DNA of 38,039 bases from a virus. A program made the position numbers and the translations under genes. Every line of letters starts with the position of its first letter. Within the stretch, counting starts at the first letter, position 1. The stretch is taken from positions 1 through 38,039 of the IMG/VR virus record IMGVR_UViG_3300009506_000143. One strand, written 5' to 3'. This document shows positions 13,725 to 22,148 of this stretch, one piece after another. Under the pieces are notes generated by a model. It did not search any database. It was not told where the DNA came from and was given only the letters and a program-made list of their open reading frames with translations.

Positions 13725-16700
13725 TTGAGTGTTACCTTTACTATCCCGTTATTGTAATAATCTGCGCTGCTTTCGGCAACGATTCTTCCATCCATAAACA
13801 ACTGTAACACAAAACTTCCTCCTCCGCTACCACCTGCGTCAGCAACTTTTGACGCAAATTGCTGTAACAGTGCTTCACCTTCCGATCCTGCGTTTAGAGC
13901 AAGTTCAGCAGCTCCGTTTTCCGCCAAAACAGCCGGAGTCCCGCCACTCTGAGGTAAAACTATTCCCCCTGACTGTAATTGTGGAACAGGTGGCAACGGA
14001 GTGTTTTTTAACTGTGCAATAATGTTGTCATACATGTCGGCTACTTTGTCGTCAGTGTCTCCAAAAATGCCGGACTCATACCATGGTACACTGGCAACAG
14101 CAGAAACTTTGTCAATTTCAGCTTGAGAAATAGACAGTTCTTTTTCAAAAACAGCCCTGTCGTATTCAACCTGCGCGACTTGTTTTCTGTATTCAGCTTC
14201 AGCTGCAGCCTTTGCTTCTGTTGCGCTTTGCTGAGCACTAAATATGCTATTTATTGCGTTTATCTCTGCCTGACTATTAGCTTGCAACTGTGCTAACTCG
14301 GCTTCTCTTGCCGCCTGTTTAGCTGCTGCTGCTTCCGATTCAGCCTTGGCGATTGAGGCAATTCTCTCTTCTTCAGCAGCGCTTGCAGACTCTTTAAGAC
14401 TAGCGAGTATGTCTTCATTATCTATTTTTTGCTGTAGTAAATCAGCTTCAGCCTCTTCTCCGGCGGCTCTGAGGTCTGCTATTCTTTGTATTGTCTCTGC
14501 TCGTTCCCTTGCGTCAGCTTCGGCTGATAGCTGTGTTTTAAAATCAACATAGGCTTGCTCTTCTGCCGACAATTCTCCCAATGATTCAAGCCTCGCATTT
14601 AGCTCAGCGTCAATAGCTTCAAGAGCGGCCCCCAATTCAGTGTCGGTTGCTTCTGCTCTTCGCTCTACCTCCTCTTCAAGTTGAGACTCGAGCTTTTCAA
14701 GAGCCTTCTCTTTTAACCTGTCATAAGTATCTTCTGTATCTTCTTCGATCACCCCAAGAGATTTGAGCCTGAGTTCCTCTTCTTCTGTAAGTGTGCTCTC
14801 TATAGATGATAACTCGAATTCTAATCGGTCATCGATTGCTTTTTTCTCTTCTTCATACTCGTAATCGAGAGCTTTTTTTCGATTATCCAACAAAACTCTT
14901 GACAGTTCAGCATCACGATTAATAGTGTCTTGGTTTAATTTCTCTTCATTTTTTTTCCTGGCTTGAGCTATTTGCGGGCCAAAAGGAACAAATATGGCGA
15001 ACAAGGCTTCTTCAATTGTTAAACTCTCTTTATTTAATGTCTGTATAAAATCTTGAGTAAACTGCAAGGCGAGTCCTGCTGCTGCAATATAAGCATTTCC
15101 AGTCTGAGCCCCTAAAGAGATTAATATATCACCTATTGCATCGATTGTATCCTCTGCATTCTTGCTCATTAGATCCGTAACAGTATCAGCGGCATTGGAA
15201 AACGTATCAATATAACTCATTGTCGTGTCATGGAATATTTTCTTTTCCTGATCTGCTTTCTTGTTTTTGTCTTTGAGTATCTGGTCTTCAATTTCTTGTC
15301 TCTTGATCGCATATAGGCGCTCTATTGCAACTTTATCAGCACCAAGCTCTTCAGCTTTATCTAATGCTTCTTTTTTTTCTTTTTCTAACGCGTACAATCT
15401 ATCAAGAGTTAAATCATTTAACTGTTTTGTTATGGTTTTTTCAAACTCAACTCTTTCAACGTTTTTCTTTTCAGTATCCTCGATGGCTTTTTGTTCTGCT
15501 TCAGCGGCCTCTTCTTTCTGTTTTTCAAGCTCTGTTATTCGTGCAGAGTATGAGTCAACAGAATCTTGCTGCGCTTTGATGTCGGATAAAACCTGATCCG
15601 TAACTGTTCCAGACGCTATGGCCTGGGCGAGTATAAGATCGATTTCTTCCTGTCTGAGCTTGGCTTTCTTCTCAAGCGCATCAATCTCTTCGATGGCACC
15701 CTTGGACACAAGTTCGTCGAGAGTTGACAATTGACCTTGCAAAGTTTTTATTCGCTCAATCCGTTCTTCTTCTATTTTTTTTAGTTTATCCGCTTCTGCT
15801 TTTGCTTCGGCGTCTATCTTCGCTTGTTCCGCTTTAAGTTCTGCAATTCGCTTTTCTTTGTCGATTGATAAATCTTTGAGCTTATATTGTTCTGCTTCAA
15901 TGTCTAATTGGTCGTTTATAGCTTTCAGTTGTTCTTTTTGCTCGTCAGTGACATATTTGGAGGCCAGACCAATCTTTACTATAGCTCTTTCAGATAATCC
16001 GTAAGAAAGGGCTATTTGTTTTAAACTCTCTCTTGTCGTCGAGAGGTCACGATTAAAAACCTGCACGCTGGTAAAAACGCCGTCAAGAGAGTCTGCTTTC
16101 TTGACGAACTCGTCAACCTCTTCTCCGGTCAACCCTAGCTCTCTCGCCATATCTCCAAATTCTTCTTGCAGTTTTATGTCTCGGACCTCTTTCATTTTTA
16201 TAGCAAGGCCAGACAGCGCGACAACAAGAGCCCCAACCCCTGCTATCAAACCAAGAGATCCGGTGAGAGTAACGCCGACCAAAGCAAGAGCTTTACTTAA
16301 TGTAATAAACCCTATAGCTGCGGCGCCAGCTCCAGCACCTGCCCCTTTTAGCAATCCAGGCAGTTTATTGACGACACGGAGAAACCCGGCAAATAAATCA
16401 AGGACAGTCCGAATGATTGGAGACAACTGCTCTATAAATCCGTTACTTGTTCCCTCGATAGCCGACTTAAGCCCATCCATTGATCCCGCAAGAGTATCAT
16501 TTTGGACTGCATATTGACGTGCAGCCTCGTTTGTTCCAGTAACAGCCTTTTCGTAATCGTTGAGCGCGTCTTTCCCAGCGCTAATGAGTGTCACCATCTG
16601 AGGACCTGCGACTTTTCCGAAGATGTCAATTACTTGAGCAGTCGATAGGCCTGCTTCTTCAAGCGCTCCAATCGCGCCTGTGAGCCCTACGGCTTCGGGG

Positions 16701-17506
16701 TTTACATCAGCGAATGAAATTCCTAGCTTGTCCAGTTTTTCAATGGTCGGGCTTGCTTGATTTGCAAGATCAGCGAGAGCCGATTTAAGGGCAAGACCAG
16801 CGTTTTCTCCCTGGAATCCGGCATTGTATAAAGCCTGTAATGATCCAACAGTTTCCTCAAGCCCGATCCCCAGACCAGCTGCAACAGGTCCCACTTGTCT
16901 AAGTGAGTTTTGCAGCTTGTCAAGAGTGGCTTGTGAGTTGGAGTTGGCTGCCGCGAATATATTAGCAACTTCGGCAGACTGAGAGGCTTGTAATCCGAAT
17001 TGTGATAACGTAGACGTTACAGCCTGGGCGCTTTGCGCTAAATCTGACCCTGTTGCGCCTGCCAATTCAAGGACACCACTAAGAGCATCAACCGATTGTG
17101 CCGCAGATAATCCGGCAGACGAAAGATAAAACATGGCGTCAGCTGCCTGCGACGCCGTAAACCTTGTAGTTGTTCCAGCCTCTTCTACAGCCTCTTTTAG
17201 AATCGCGAACTCTTCCGATGTGGCGTTACTGACAGCTTTTACATTTGCAAGACTCTGTTCTGTATTGGCAAATGTGGAAATTGCCTGCTTAAACGCAATT
17301 GACACTCCGGCGATCGCAGCAGTCCCGGCAAGATTTATGCTCTTAAAATTGGCAGTCATAGCCTTTGTTGATTTATCTGACGAATCCTTAATATTTTTGC
17401 CGAGTTTGTCGAATCCGGTTTTAACTGAGGTTATGTCCTGCTGTAGTTTATCTAAGCGAATTCTTACATCACTATATATACTACCTGCGTCTTGTGGTGC
17501 CGCCAT
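13721..17506 (-). CDS. Tail tape-measure protein, TP901 type
   Basis: A 1261-residue protein, the longest in the window. Residues about 70-340 show the TP901-family core (SEEFAILKEAVEEAGTTTRF, then ASQAADAMFYLSSAGLSA). A hydrophobic stretch near 385-440 could insert in the host membrane during DNA entry. The rest is long coiled coil rich in Ala, Glu, Lys and Ile. The length predicts a tail of roughly 190 nm by the usual ratio of about 1.5 angstrom per residue. It starts inside the end of the chaperone gene. The C terminus ends GIVKVTLK after a Gly-rich segment. Confidence 0.92.
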   Translation of the reverse strand: MAAPQDAGSIYSDVRIRLDKLQQDITSVKTGFDKLGKNIKDSSDKSTKAMTANFKSINLAGTAAIAGVSIAFKQAISTFANTEQSLANVKAVSNATSEEFAILKEAVEEAGTTTRFTASQAADAMFYLSSAGLSAAQSVDALSGVLELAGATGSDLAQSAQAVTSTLSQFGLQASQSAEVANIFAAANSNSQATLDKLQNSLRQVGPVAAGLGIGLEETVGSLQALYNAGFQGENAGLALKSALADLANQASPTIEKLDKLGISFADVNPEAVGLTGAIGALEEAGLSTAQVIDIFGKVAGPQMVTLISAGKDALNDYEKAVTGTNEAARQYAVQNDTLAGSMDGLKSAIEGTSNGFIEQLSPIIRTVLDLFAGFLRVVNKLPGLLKGAGAGAGAAAIGFITLSKALALVGVTLTGSLGLIAGVGALVVALSGLAIKMKEVRDIKLQEEFGDMARELGLTGEEVDEFVKKADSLDGVFTSVQVFNRDLSTTRESLKQIALSYGLSERAIVKIGLASKYVTDEQKEQLKAINDQLDIEAEQYKLKDLSIDKEKRIAELKAEQAKIDAEAKAEADKLKKIEEERIERIKTLQGQLSTLDELVSKGAIEEIDALEKKAKLRQEEIDLILAQAIASGTVTDQVLSDIKAQQDSVDSYSARITELEKQKEEAAEAEQKAIEDTEKKNVERVEFEKTITKQLNDLTLDRLYALEKEKKEALDKAEELGADKVAIERLYAIKRQEIEDQILKDKNKKADQEKKIFHDTTMSYIDTFSNAADTVTDLMSKNAEDTIDAIGDILISLGAQTGNAYIAAAGLALQFTQDFIQTLNKESLTIEEALFAIFVPFGPQIAQARKKNEEKLNQDTINRDAELSRVLLDNRKKALDYEYEEEKKAIDDRLEFELSSIESTLTEEEELRLKSLGVIEEDTEDTYDRLKEKALEKLESQLEEEVERRAEATDTELGAALEAIDAELNARLESLGELSAEEQAYVDFKTQLSAEADARERAETIQRIADLRAAGEEAEADLLQQKIDNEDILASLKESASAAEEERIASIAKAESEAAAAKQAAREAELAQLQANSQAEINAINSIFSAQQSATEAKAAAEAEYRKQVAQVEYDRAVFEKELSISQAEIDKVSAVASVPWYESGIFGDTDDKVADMYDNIIAQLKNTPLPPVPQLQSGGIVLPQSGGTPAVLAENGAAELALNAGSEGEALLQQFASKVADAGGSGGGSFVLQLFMDGRIVAESSADYYNNGIVKVTLK

Positions 17507-18170
17507 TGTTTTGATCCCTCATTCTTTGATGATATATGATCCATGCTCTTTTATTTATATCTTCCCGGTTGAACTCAGAAAAATTACCTGGAAGATGATC
17601 TGCTGGATTGTCATTCCCGTTTTTAGCCATTACTGCCGACTCAAATAGCATATCTTCAGAAACCAATTTGATGTCACTCTCGTCTACTTTTAGAGCGTAT
17701 GACACAATAAAAGATACAAAATCAGCCGGGAGAAGGAACTCGTAATCCATCCTTAAGGTGTCAAGTTCAAGCTGAAATTTGTCGCGCTTCGGACCTGGCG
17801 TAAGCTCGGCTATAGCTTTCTTAAGCTCATCAAGTTCTATTTCTGCGCGCTTTCTGATCTCATCATAATGGTTCAAGCTCATAAGCTCATCGTATGTTGG
17901 TGATTTCATGGATGCTCTGAGAATATTGTATTGCAGCTCAGAATAAGAGATCATTTCGGCCATGGACGGTTTCTTTTTTCGGCTCATCATGTCGGACACT
18001 GTTTCAATCAAAGAGAAGTCACCACAAGCGCGGATCTGTGCATAATTCAACCGGTTAATCACGACAGGCAACGGCGTACCAATGAATGGAGCCATGATGC
18101 AAGGTGATAGCTCAGCTTCATAGAAAGCGGAGAGCCGCAAATACGACTCTCCGTTATGTTCAATCATCAT
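17481..18170 (-). CDS. Tail assembly chaperone candidate
   Basis: A 229-residue soluble protein between the tail tube gene and the tape-measure gene, the usual place for tail assembly chaperones. It starts with ATGA overlap to the tube stop. The helical middle (EIELDELKKAIAELTPG) and the end (NPADHLPGNFSEFNREDINK) look like a single-protein chaperone. Most siphoviruses make a second, longer form by a -1 frameshift; here the frame runs on into the tape-measure start and no slippery site was noticed. Confidence 0.6.
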   Translation of the reverse strand: MMIEHNGESYLRLSAFYEAELSPCIMAPFIGTPLPVVINRLNYAQIRACGDFSLIETVSDMMSRKKKPSMAEMISYSELQYNILRASMKSPTYDELMSLNHYDEIRKRAEIELDELKKAIAELTPGPKRDKFQLELDTLRMDYEFLLPADFVSFIVSYALKVDESDIKLVSEDMLFESAVMAKNGNDNPADHLPGNFSEFNREDINKRAWIIYHQRMRDQNNGGTTRRR

Positions 18171-19093
18171 GCCGCGATGTTCTCAAGACTGAGAGCTTCG
18201 TACTCTGATACAGTAAGCTTAGTCTCAACAGAGTCAGCCGTTAAGTTTCCGCTCGAATCCCTAGGCGAGGTTGCAGTGTAATTGTAAACAGAATTCACAA
18301 ATCCTCGCTCTCTGGTTCTGTCTCCGAAGGTTCCCTTACAGGAGAAGATCTCTGTCTTGATGTATCCTACCAAGTCTCCGACTTTATTTGTTCCGACCTC
18401 GTATTGTCCAGAATAAAGCTCTATTTTGAAATAGATTTTATCTGTCATTGAAGTGGGGGCTGAATAGGTTTCTGCTGTTTCATCATATACACCGCCCTCA
18501 ACAATTGAGCGCAGGAGATAATCCATGGCTGTATCAGTGAGAGTCCCGCCAGTTCCTTTGCGGTATCCATCGCTTATGACTTCCGTATCCACCCCTTTCG
18601 CGTCAGTTGTGGTAAAAGTTTCCTCGTCTTTCAGGTTTGGGGTATCGCTGAACGATTGCATTGTATTGGAATACACGATCCTTACACCTTTCCCCTGCCC
18701 AATCATTCCGAGCGTTGCAGCTTCTCCGTAAACCTGTACTCTGGAAGGCGAACCCGCTCCAGAATAAGCGATTTTCAGCCTTCCGGTCACAGCCTCAGCG
18801 CTCGCCGTCAAATCTGTAGGTGTAGCAAGATTAATAGCCGCGAACAGTTCAGCAACGGTGACAGCTGAAGTATCGGCAGCTCCGGAAACATCTACCAGAA
18901 CAGTCTCAGCGGCCGTAGTATCAATTTTGCTGATAAACGGTACTTGGGTGTCATCCGCCACTCCCGAGAAGTCGAAAGGTCCAACTCCACCGATGATGTT
19001 AGTTGTCGTCGGCTGTGTCAAATCGTCGTTGAGAGGAGTGATTAACACATCACACAACGAAAAGTCATACCGAGCATCTTCTTTTTTACTCAT
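18167..19093 (-). CDS. Major tail protein (tail tube)
   Basis: A 308-residue protein starting MSKKEDARYDFSLCDVLITP, with strand-rich content and a C-terminal region (KIYFKIELYSGQYEVG, then TSPRDSSGNLT) like tube proteins of siphoviruses. Position between the tail terminator and the chaperone and tape-measure genes supports this. GAGGAG lies before the start. A few hundred copies per virion are expected, but no separate promoter was seen. Confidence 0.75.
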   Translation of the reverse strand: MSKKEDARYDFSLCDVLITPLNDDLTQPTTTNIIGGVGPFDFSGVADDTQVPFISKIDTTAAETVLVDVSGAADTSAVTVAELFAAINLATPTDLTASAEAVTGRLKIAYSGAGSPSRVQVYGEAATLGMIGQGKGVRIVYSNTMQSFSDTPNLKDEETFTTTDAKGVDTEVISDGYRKGTGGTLTDTAMDYLLRSIVEGGVYDETAETYSAPTSMTDKIYFKIELYSGQYEVGTNKVGDLVGYIKTEIFSCKGTFGDRTRERGFVNSVYNYTATSPRDSSGNLTADSVETKLTVSEYEALSLENIAA

Positions 19094-19105
19094 AATAGCT
19101 CCTCT

Positions 19106-19483
19106 TTAAAATAATCTATCGCCCATATAATACAGGCGCTCTAAACTGATTGTATTGTCATCATTACCTGTATAAATTGGTCCTGGTAATGCCATTGGAT
19201 CAGAGCGTAAACGGTTATACTCTCCGCTTGCAGATGTTGCCTTGAAATCGTCCAACGCTCCGCTTATCACTGTTCGAACGAACGACAAAAGCGCGGACTG
19301 TTGCCCCGGTTGCATATGTGTAATAATTCTGAACGCCGTCCCAGATCCTCCCGCATCAACTTCCTGTTTAACAACAACATAAGGAAGTGCAGGAAGCGAA
19401 GCAGCACCGAAAGAGACAGCAGTTACAGGTTTGCTTACCGACGCGGAATAGGTATTGATTTGGTCGACTATTTTGTCTATCAA
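19106..19483 (-). CDS. Tail terminator protein candidate
   Basis: A 125-residue protein starting MIDKIVDQINTYSASVSK, with mixed helix and strand (LPALPYVVVKQEVD) and an end like LYYMGDRLF. The order HK97-gp10-like protein, this gene, tail tube is the common order for neck and tail completion proteins, and the size suits a tail terminator that caps the tube. It overlaps the upstream stop by four bases. No catalytic residues are expected. Confidence 0.65.
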   Translation of the reverse strand: MIDKIVDQINTYSASVSKPVTAVSFGAASLPALPYVVVKQEVDAGGSGTAFRIITHMQPGQQSALLSFVRTVISGALDDFKATSASGEYNRLRSDPMALPGPIYTGNDDNTISLERLYYMGDRLF

Positions 19484-19830
19484 ATTATCTCCTTTACATC
19501 CTTAAAAAACTTCGGAGCAAGCTCCTGTATTATTGGCCTTATCGCCTCATGTGCCCTGTCATTTGCAAGCTCAAGATATACGCCATAGTCCACCCCATGA
19601 GAAAGGAAAAATCCTATCTCATTTTTTGTCTGGAATGCATTGCTAAAAGCTCTTGATAACGCCTGTCCTGTTTGATTAGTCCAGTATTCATCACCTGTCT
19701 GGCGCTGTCGGAACAGATTAACGGCCTTCCCTGCATAGCTTAGACTCAAAGCTAAAAGTTTAACCTTCCTTTCTTCGAAACTCTTCGTTATGTTCGCCTT
19801 GACGTTGTTTATGTCCTGATCTGTACTCAT
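19480..19830 (-). CDS. HK97 gp10-like neck protein
   Basis: A 116-residue helical protein starting MSTDQDINNVKANITKSF. It has the typical pattern of this family: a helix (KLLALSLSYAGKAVNLFRQ), WTNQTGQALSRAF, then GFFLSHGVDYGVYLELA, and a helical end. These proteins act in head-tail joining or tail completion. A longer start at 19848 adds GCCWQ residues and is less likely. Its beginning overlaps the previous gene by about 70 bases in another frame, which is long for a phage. Confidence 0.75.
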   Translation of the reverse strand: MSTDQDINNVKANITKSFEERKVKLLALSLSYAGKAVNLFRQRQTGDEYWTNQTGQALSRAFSNAFQTKNEIGFFLSHGVDYGVYLELANDRAHEAIRPIIQELAPKFFKDVKEII

Positions 19831-19978
19831 CTGCCAACAACACCCCACTCAGCTCGTTAATCAAACTGATTGCATCAACACGGGAGAAAAATACACGCTC
19901 TCCCTTAACGTGCCCTATGATATATTCATTGTTTCTGGTTTCTTCTTTTTCAATATTTACCTGATCTGGGGCCGGCAT
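19760..19978 (-). CDS. Small protein of the neck region, 72 aa
   Basis: A 72-residue charged protein starting MPAPDQVNIEKEETRNN. The ATG at 19978 overlaps the upstream TGA as TGATG; an in-frame TTG one codon earlier is less likely. The middle reads GERVFFSRVDAISLINELSG and the last 20 residues overlap the gp10-like gene. No family recognised; it may be a minor connector or a non-structural protein carried in the operon. Confidence 0.6.
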   Translation of the reverse strand: MPAPDQVNIEKEETRNNEYIIGHVKGERVFFSRVDAISLINELSGVLLADEYRSGHKQRQGEHNEEFRRKEG

Positions 19979-20340
19979 CAAACAGCCTCCTCAAGCGGGC
20001 ATTCATACCCGTGTATTCCGCCGAACTTCTCCAAAGGATCGATTGACCCGAGTTTCCACTGTTTACCATTTTTGTCAGTGATCAATGCCCCGGCAACAAG
20101 AAAATCAACATCATATTCAACAGAAAGAAATCTGTTGAGGTTCGTTGAAAGCCCGATGGTACTCGACCCAAGATCCGGAACGCTTGAACTCTCGTGTGAG
20201 ATCCTCCCGGAAAACGTTTTCGTCACAGGCGTTGACCAAGGATCAGAAGGATCCACAGGTATATCAATAGATATTGTCTGCCTATCCTCATCAACAAGAG
20301 CTTTCATCCCTTTTCTGGCCTGTTTTAATAGCATATTCAT
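19978..20340 (-). CDS. Head-tail connector (stopper-like) protein
   Basis: A 120-residue protein with strands around VTKTFSGRISHESSS, YDVDFLVAGALITDKNGKQW and a short end. Many stopper and head-closure proteins contain this kind of small barrel, and the text YDVDFLV-GALITDKNGKQWKLG is like them. It sits between the 352-residue gene and the small neck gene. It overlaps the upstream stop by four bases. Confidence 0.6.
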   Translation of the reverse strand: MNMLLKQARKGMKALVDEDRQTISIDIPVDPSDPWSTPVTKTFSGRISHESSSVPDLGSSTIGLSTNLNRFLSVEYDVDFLVAGALITDKNGKQWKLGSIDPLEKFGGIHGYECPLEEAV

Positions 20341-21395
20341 ATTTTAACAATGTGCCCTATGGCAACGGCTTCTAACGAAGTAAGCCCGCTAAAGTTTTCT
20401 TTAAAAACTATTTCCAATTCGTCCCAAGGCTCTACCTTATTCGCTACTCCCTGATTTTCTTGTCCGGCCAGTACCCATTCGGCGAAAAACCCATATTTCC
20501 CAGTTCCAGGATTGAACGCAGAAAAAGGTGTCCAGTGGCCTAACAAGCCTTGCATCTCAAGGTTTGAATTAAATGTGACAAGATTTCTATATGGGGTTGT
20601 ATTCTTTTTTCTGATAGTTATCCCGTCTTTTACAACACCAGCAGCTCCGACTGATAAATCCCCGAACTCGTCTATTTCTGGAGCCGTTGCCGTTATACAT
20701 GTAAATCTTATCCTTGTAAAATGGAAAGATTCGGGAACATCGTAATTTTCTGTCCTTATACCGAACACTGCTTCGCTAGATGATGCATTTATCGCCATAT
20801 CTGTAGACGATAAAATCACCTTTGTCCCTGATGTATAGGCAAAGTCAAGAGGTCTATCTATTGGGATTGTAGTACCTGAGACGTATGTTGAGCTAACCTG
20901 GCAGATCATTCCTCGCTCGTTGACGGTATCTATAAGATGTAGCAGTTTCCCGGCTGTAAATCCTGTTGCATCGGAGACAACAATAGATCTATCAAACAAT
21001 GAGGTATTTGAAGCCAGTGTAGTCTCTGCCTCTTCCGTGAAAAACTTAAATACCAGTGCGTCTGTGGTCTGATCTTGTACATCGACATCAATCTCTTTCC
21101 GATAGTTGATATCGTAAGAAACAACTATCTCAGCTGTATCACCAGTGTTTTTACAGCAAGCATAAAAGATCCAATATTCGTTTTGTGCCGATAAAACAGC
21201 CCTATCAGTATTGTTTATTGGTTCGTAAATACGTCGTCCGCTTTCAATGATAGTTGACGATGATGGGATACCCTGATCTGTGCCGTATACATAAACCTCG
21301 GCCTTTCCAGCGTCGCCTGTACTTCCAGGTTGCATCCATACTGCAGCTGATTCACCTTGACTTGTTATAGCGGAAACTGAAGTGGTTATGTTCAC
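20337..21395 (-). CDS. Large unknown protein in the neck cluster, 352 aa
   Basis: A 352-residue soluble, strand-rich protein starting MNITTSVSAITSQGESAAVWM. It overlaps genes on both sides by four bases. The region LFDRSIVVSDATGFTAGKLLHLID, then SGTKVILSS, reads like a small barrel or Ig-like fold used in virion surface proteins. At this place most siphoviruses carry only short connectors, so an extra protein this size is unusual. It may be a head fibre, a decoration protein or a neck whisker. Function not assigned. Confidence 0.65.
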   Translation of the reverse strand: MNITTSVSAITSQGESAAVWMQPGSTGDAGKAEVYVYGTDQGIPSSSTIIESGRRIYEPINNTDRAVLSAQNEYWIFYACCKNTGDTAEIVVSYDINYRKEIDVDVQDQTTDALVFKFFTEEAETTLASNTSLFDRSIVVSDATGFTAGKLLHLIDTVNERGMICQVSSTYVSGTTIPIDRPLDFAYTSGTKVILSSTDMAINASSSEAVFGIRTENYDVPESFHFTRIRFTCITATAPEIDEFGDLSVGAAGVVKDGITIRKKNTTPYRNLVTFNSNLEMQGLLGHWTPFSAFNPGTGKYGFFAEWVLAGQENQGVANKVEPWDELEIVFKENFSGLTSLEAVAIGHIVKI

Positions 21396-21868
21396 AGGTT
21401 GCCTCCTCCGATTTCAGGCTGTTTAGTCTGCCCCCATCGCCCTGAGTTGTTTCCAGAGTTCGCCTGTTTTTCTTCGGTGCATAGAGAGAGAAGGTCTTTA
21501 TAGTAAGCTAGTGTATCTGCCAGTGTCTGATATTCTGTTGAATCTGCTCCGGTCGAGTTCCGTTTGATCTGTAATGATCTTCCGATTTGCGAGATTATTG
21601 ATTTTATACTTTGGCAAGTAGCGTAATCCGATCCGTTTAGATCAATCCAATTCCCGATACGTACATCAGATACCATCAATTCTTCAATCGTGTAATCGCC
21701 AGCTACGGCGCCAGTAGTTTTCTCTGTAGAATAATAAACCCCAGACAGCAGATAGCACGTCTGGGGAGAAGGAGAAGAAGGAAGAGCTGTTACCTCTTCA
21801 AAGGCGATGAATCCTGGAGGATCGGAGATTCTCAGTCTGACATCAAATATTTGATCGGTAGTAGCCAT
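21392..21868 (-). CDS. Head-tail adaptor candidate
   Basis: A 158-residue protein with strands at the start (FDVRLRISDPPGFIAF) and helices later (SIKSIISQIGRSLQI, then YQTLADTLAYYKDLL). The end is Gly/Asn/Gln-rich. The position as first gene of the neck cluster and the helical part fit a head-tail adaptor. The start codon lies only six bases after a good -10 box and lacks a ribosome-binding site, so the mRNA could be leaderless. Confidence 0.6.
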   Translation of the reverse strand: MATTDQIFDVRLRISDPPGFIAFEEVTALPSSPSPQTCYLLSGVYYSTEKTTGAVAGDYTIEELMVSDVRIGNWIDLNGSDYATCQSIKSIISQIGRSLQIKRNSTGADSTEYQTLADTLAYYKDLLSLCTEEKQANSGNNSGRWGQTKQPEIGGGNL

Positions 21869-21874
21869 ACATTG

Positions 21875-21903
21875 AGTATAGCAGTAGATTCAAATTATAT
21901 CAA
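21875..21903 (-). promoter_or_regulatory. Promoter before the neck cluster, possibly leaderless
   Basis: On the minus strand TTGATA (21903-21898) and TATACT (21880-21875) are 17 bases apart. The start codon at 21868 lies at the predicted first base of the transcript, and no Shine-Dalgarno sequence precedes it. The match is good but is not proven. Confidence 0.55.
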
Positions 21904-21969
21904 TTGTGTATTTTATCCGCAGCAATCAAACAGAGTGTGGCTTTTCTTGCGAGTTCTGCATTATTTGTT

Positions 21970-22125
21970 TTATTGTTTTTCCTCCACATTGAGCAAAGCC
22001 ATCATGATTATATATTTCGATACTGTCAATTCAAGCTCTTCTGCTCTTGCTTTAATAATCTTTTTTTGTTCCTGAGTACACCGGATCTCTATCTTTTCTG
22101 TCTTTTGGAATTTTGGTTTATTCAT
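21970..22125 (-). CDS. Ribbon-helix-helix DNA-binding protein, 51 aa
   Basis: A 51-residue protein starting MNKPKFQKTEKIEIRCTQEQ. A short strand (KIEIRCT) is followed by a helix (QEQKKIIKARAEELE), a turn (LT) and a second helix (VSKYIIMMALL). That is the Arc/CopG/MobC-type ribbon-helix-helix, which works as a dimer and binds operator DNA with the strand residues. AAGGAAG lies before the ATG. It sits in the short gap between the pentapeptide-like gene and the neck genes, beside the promoter at 21.9 kb, so it may control that promoter. Confidence 0.75.
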   Translation of the reverse strand: MNKPKFQKTEKIEIRCTQEQKKIIKARAEELELTVSKYIIMMALLNVEEKQ

Positions 22126-22148
22126 TTTGGCTTCCTTTTTACCGGCCC

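Noticed and set aside
14346-16517. Plus-strand open frames across the tape-measure gene
   Set aside because: They are Ser/Ala/Leu-rich shadows of the coiled-coil coding sequence.
17481-17506. Programmed -1 frameshift between chaperone and tape measure
   Set aside because: No convincing slippery heptamer was seen and the tape-measure gene has its own ATG; a frameshift elsewhere in the chaperone gene cannot be excluded.
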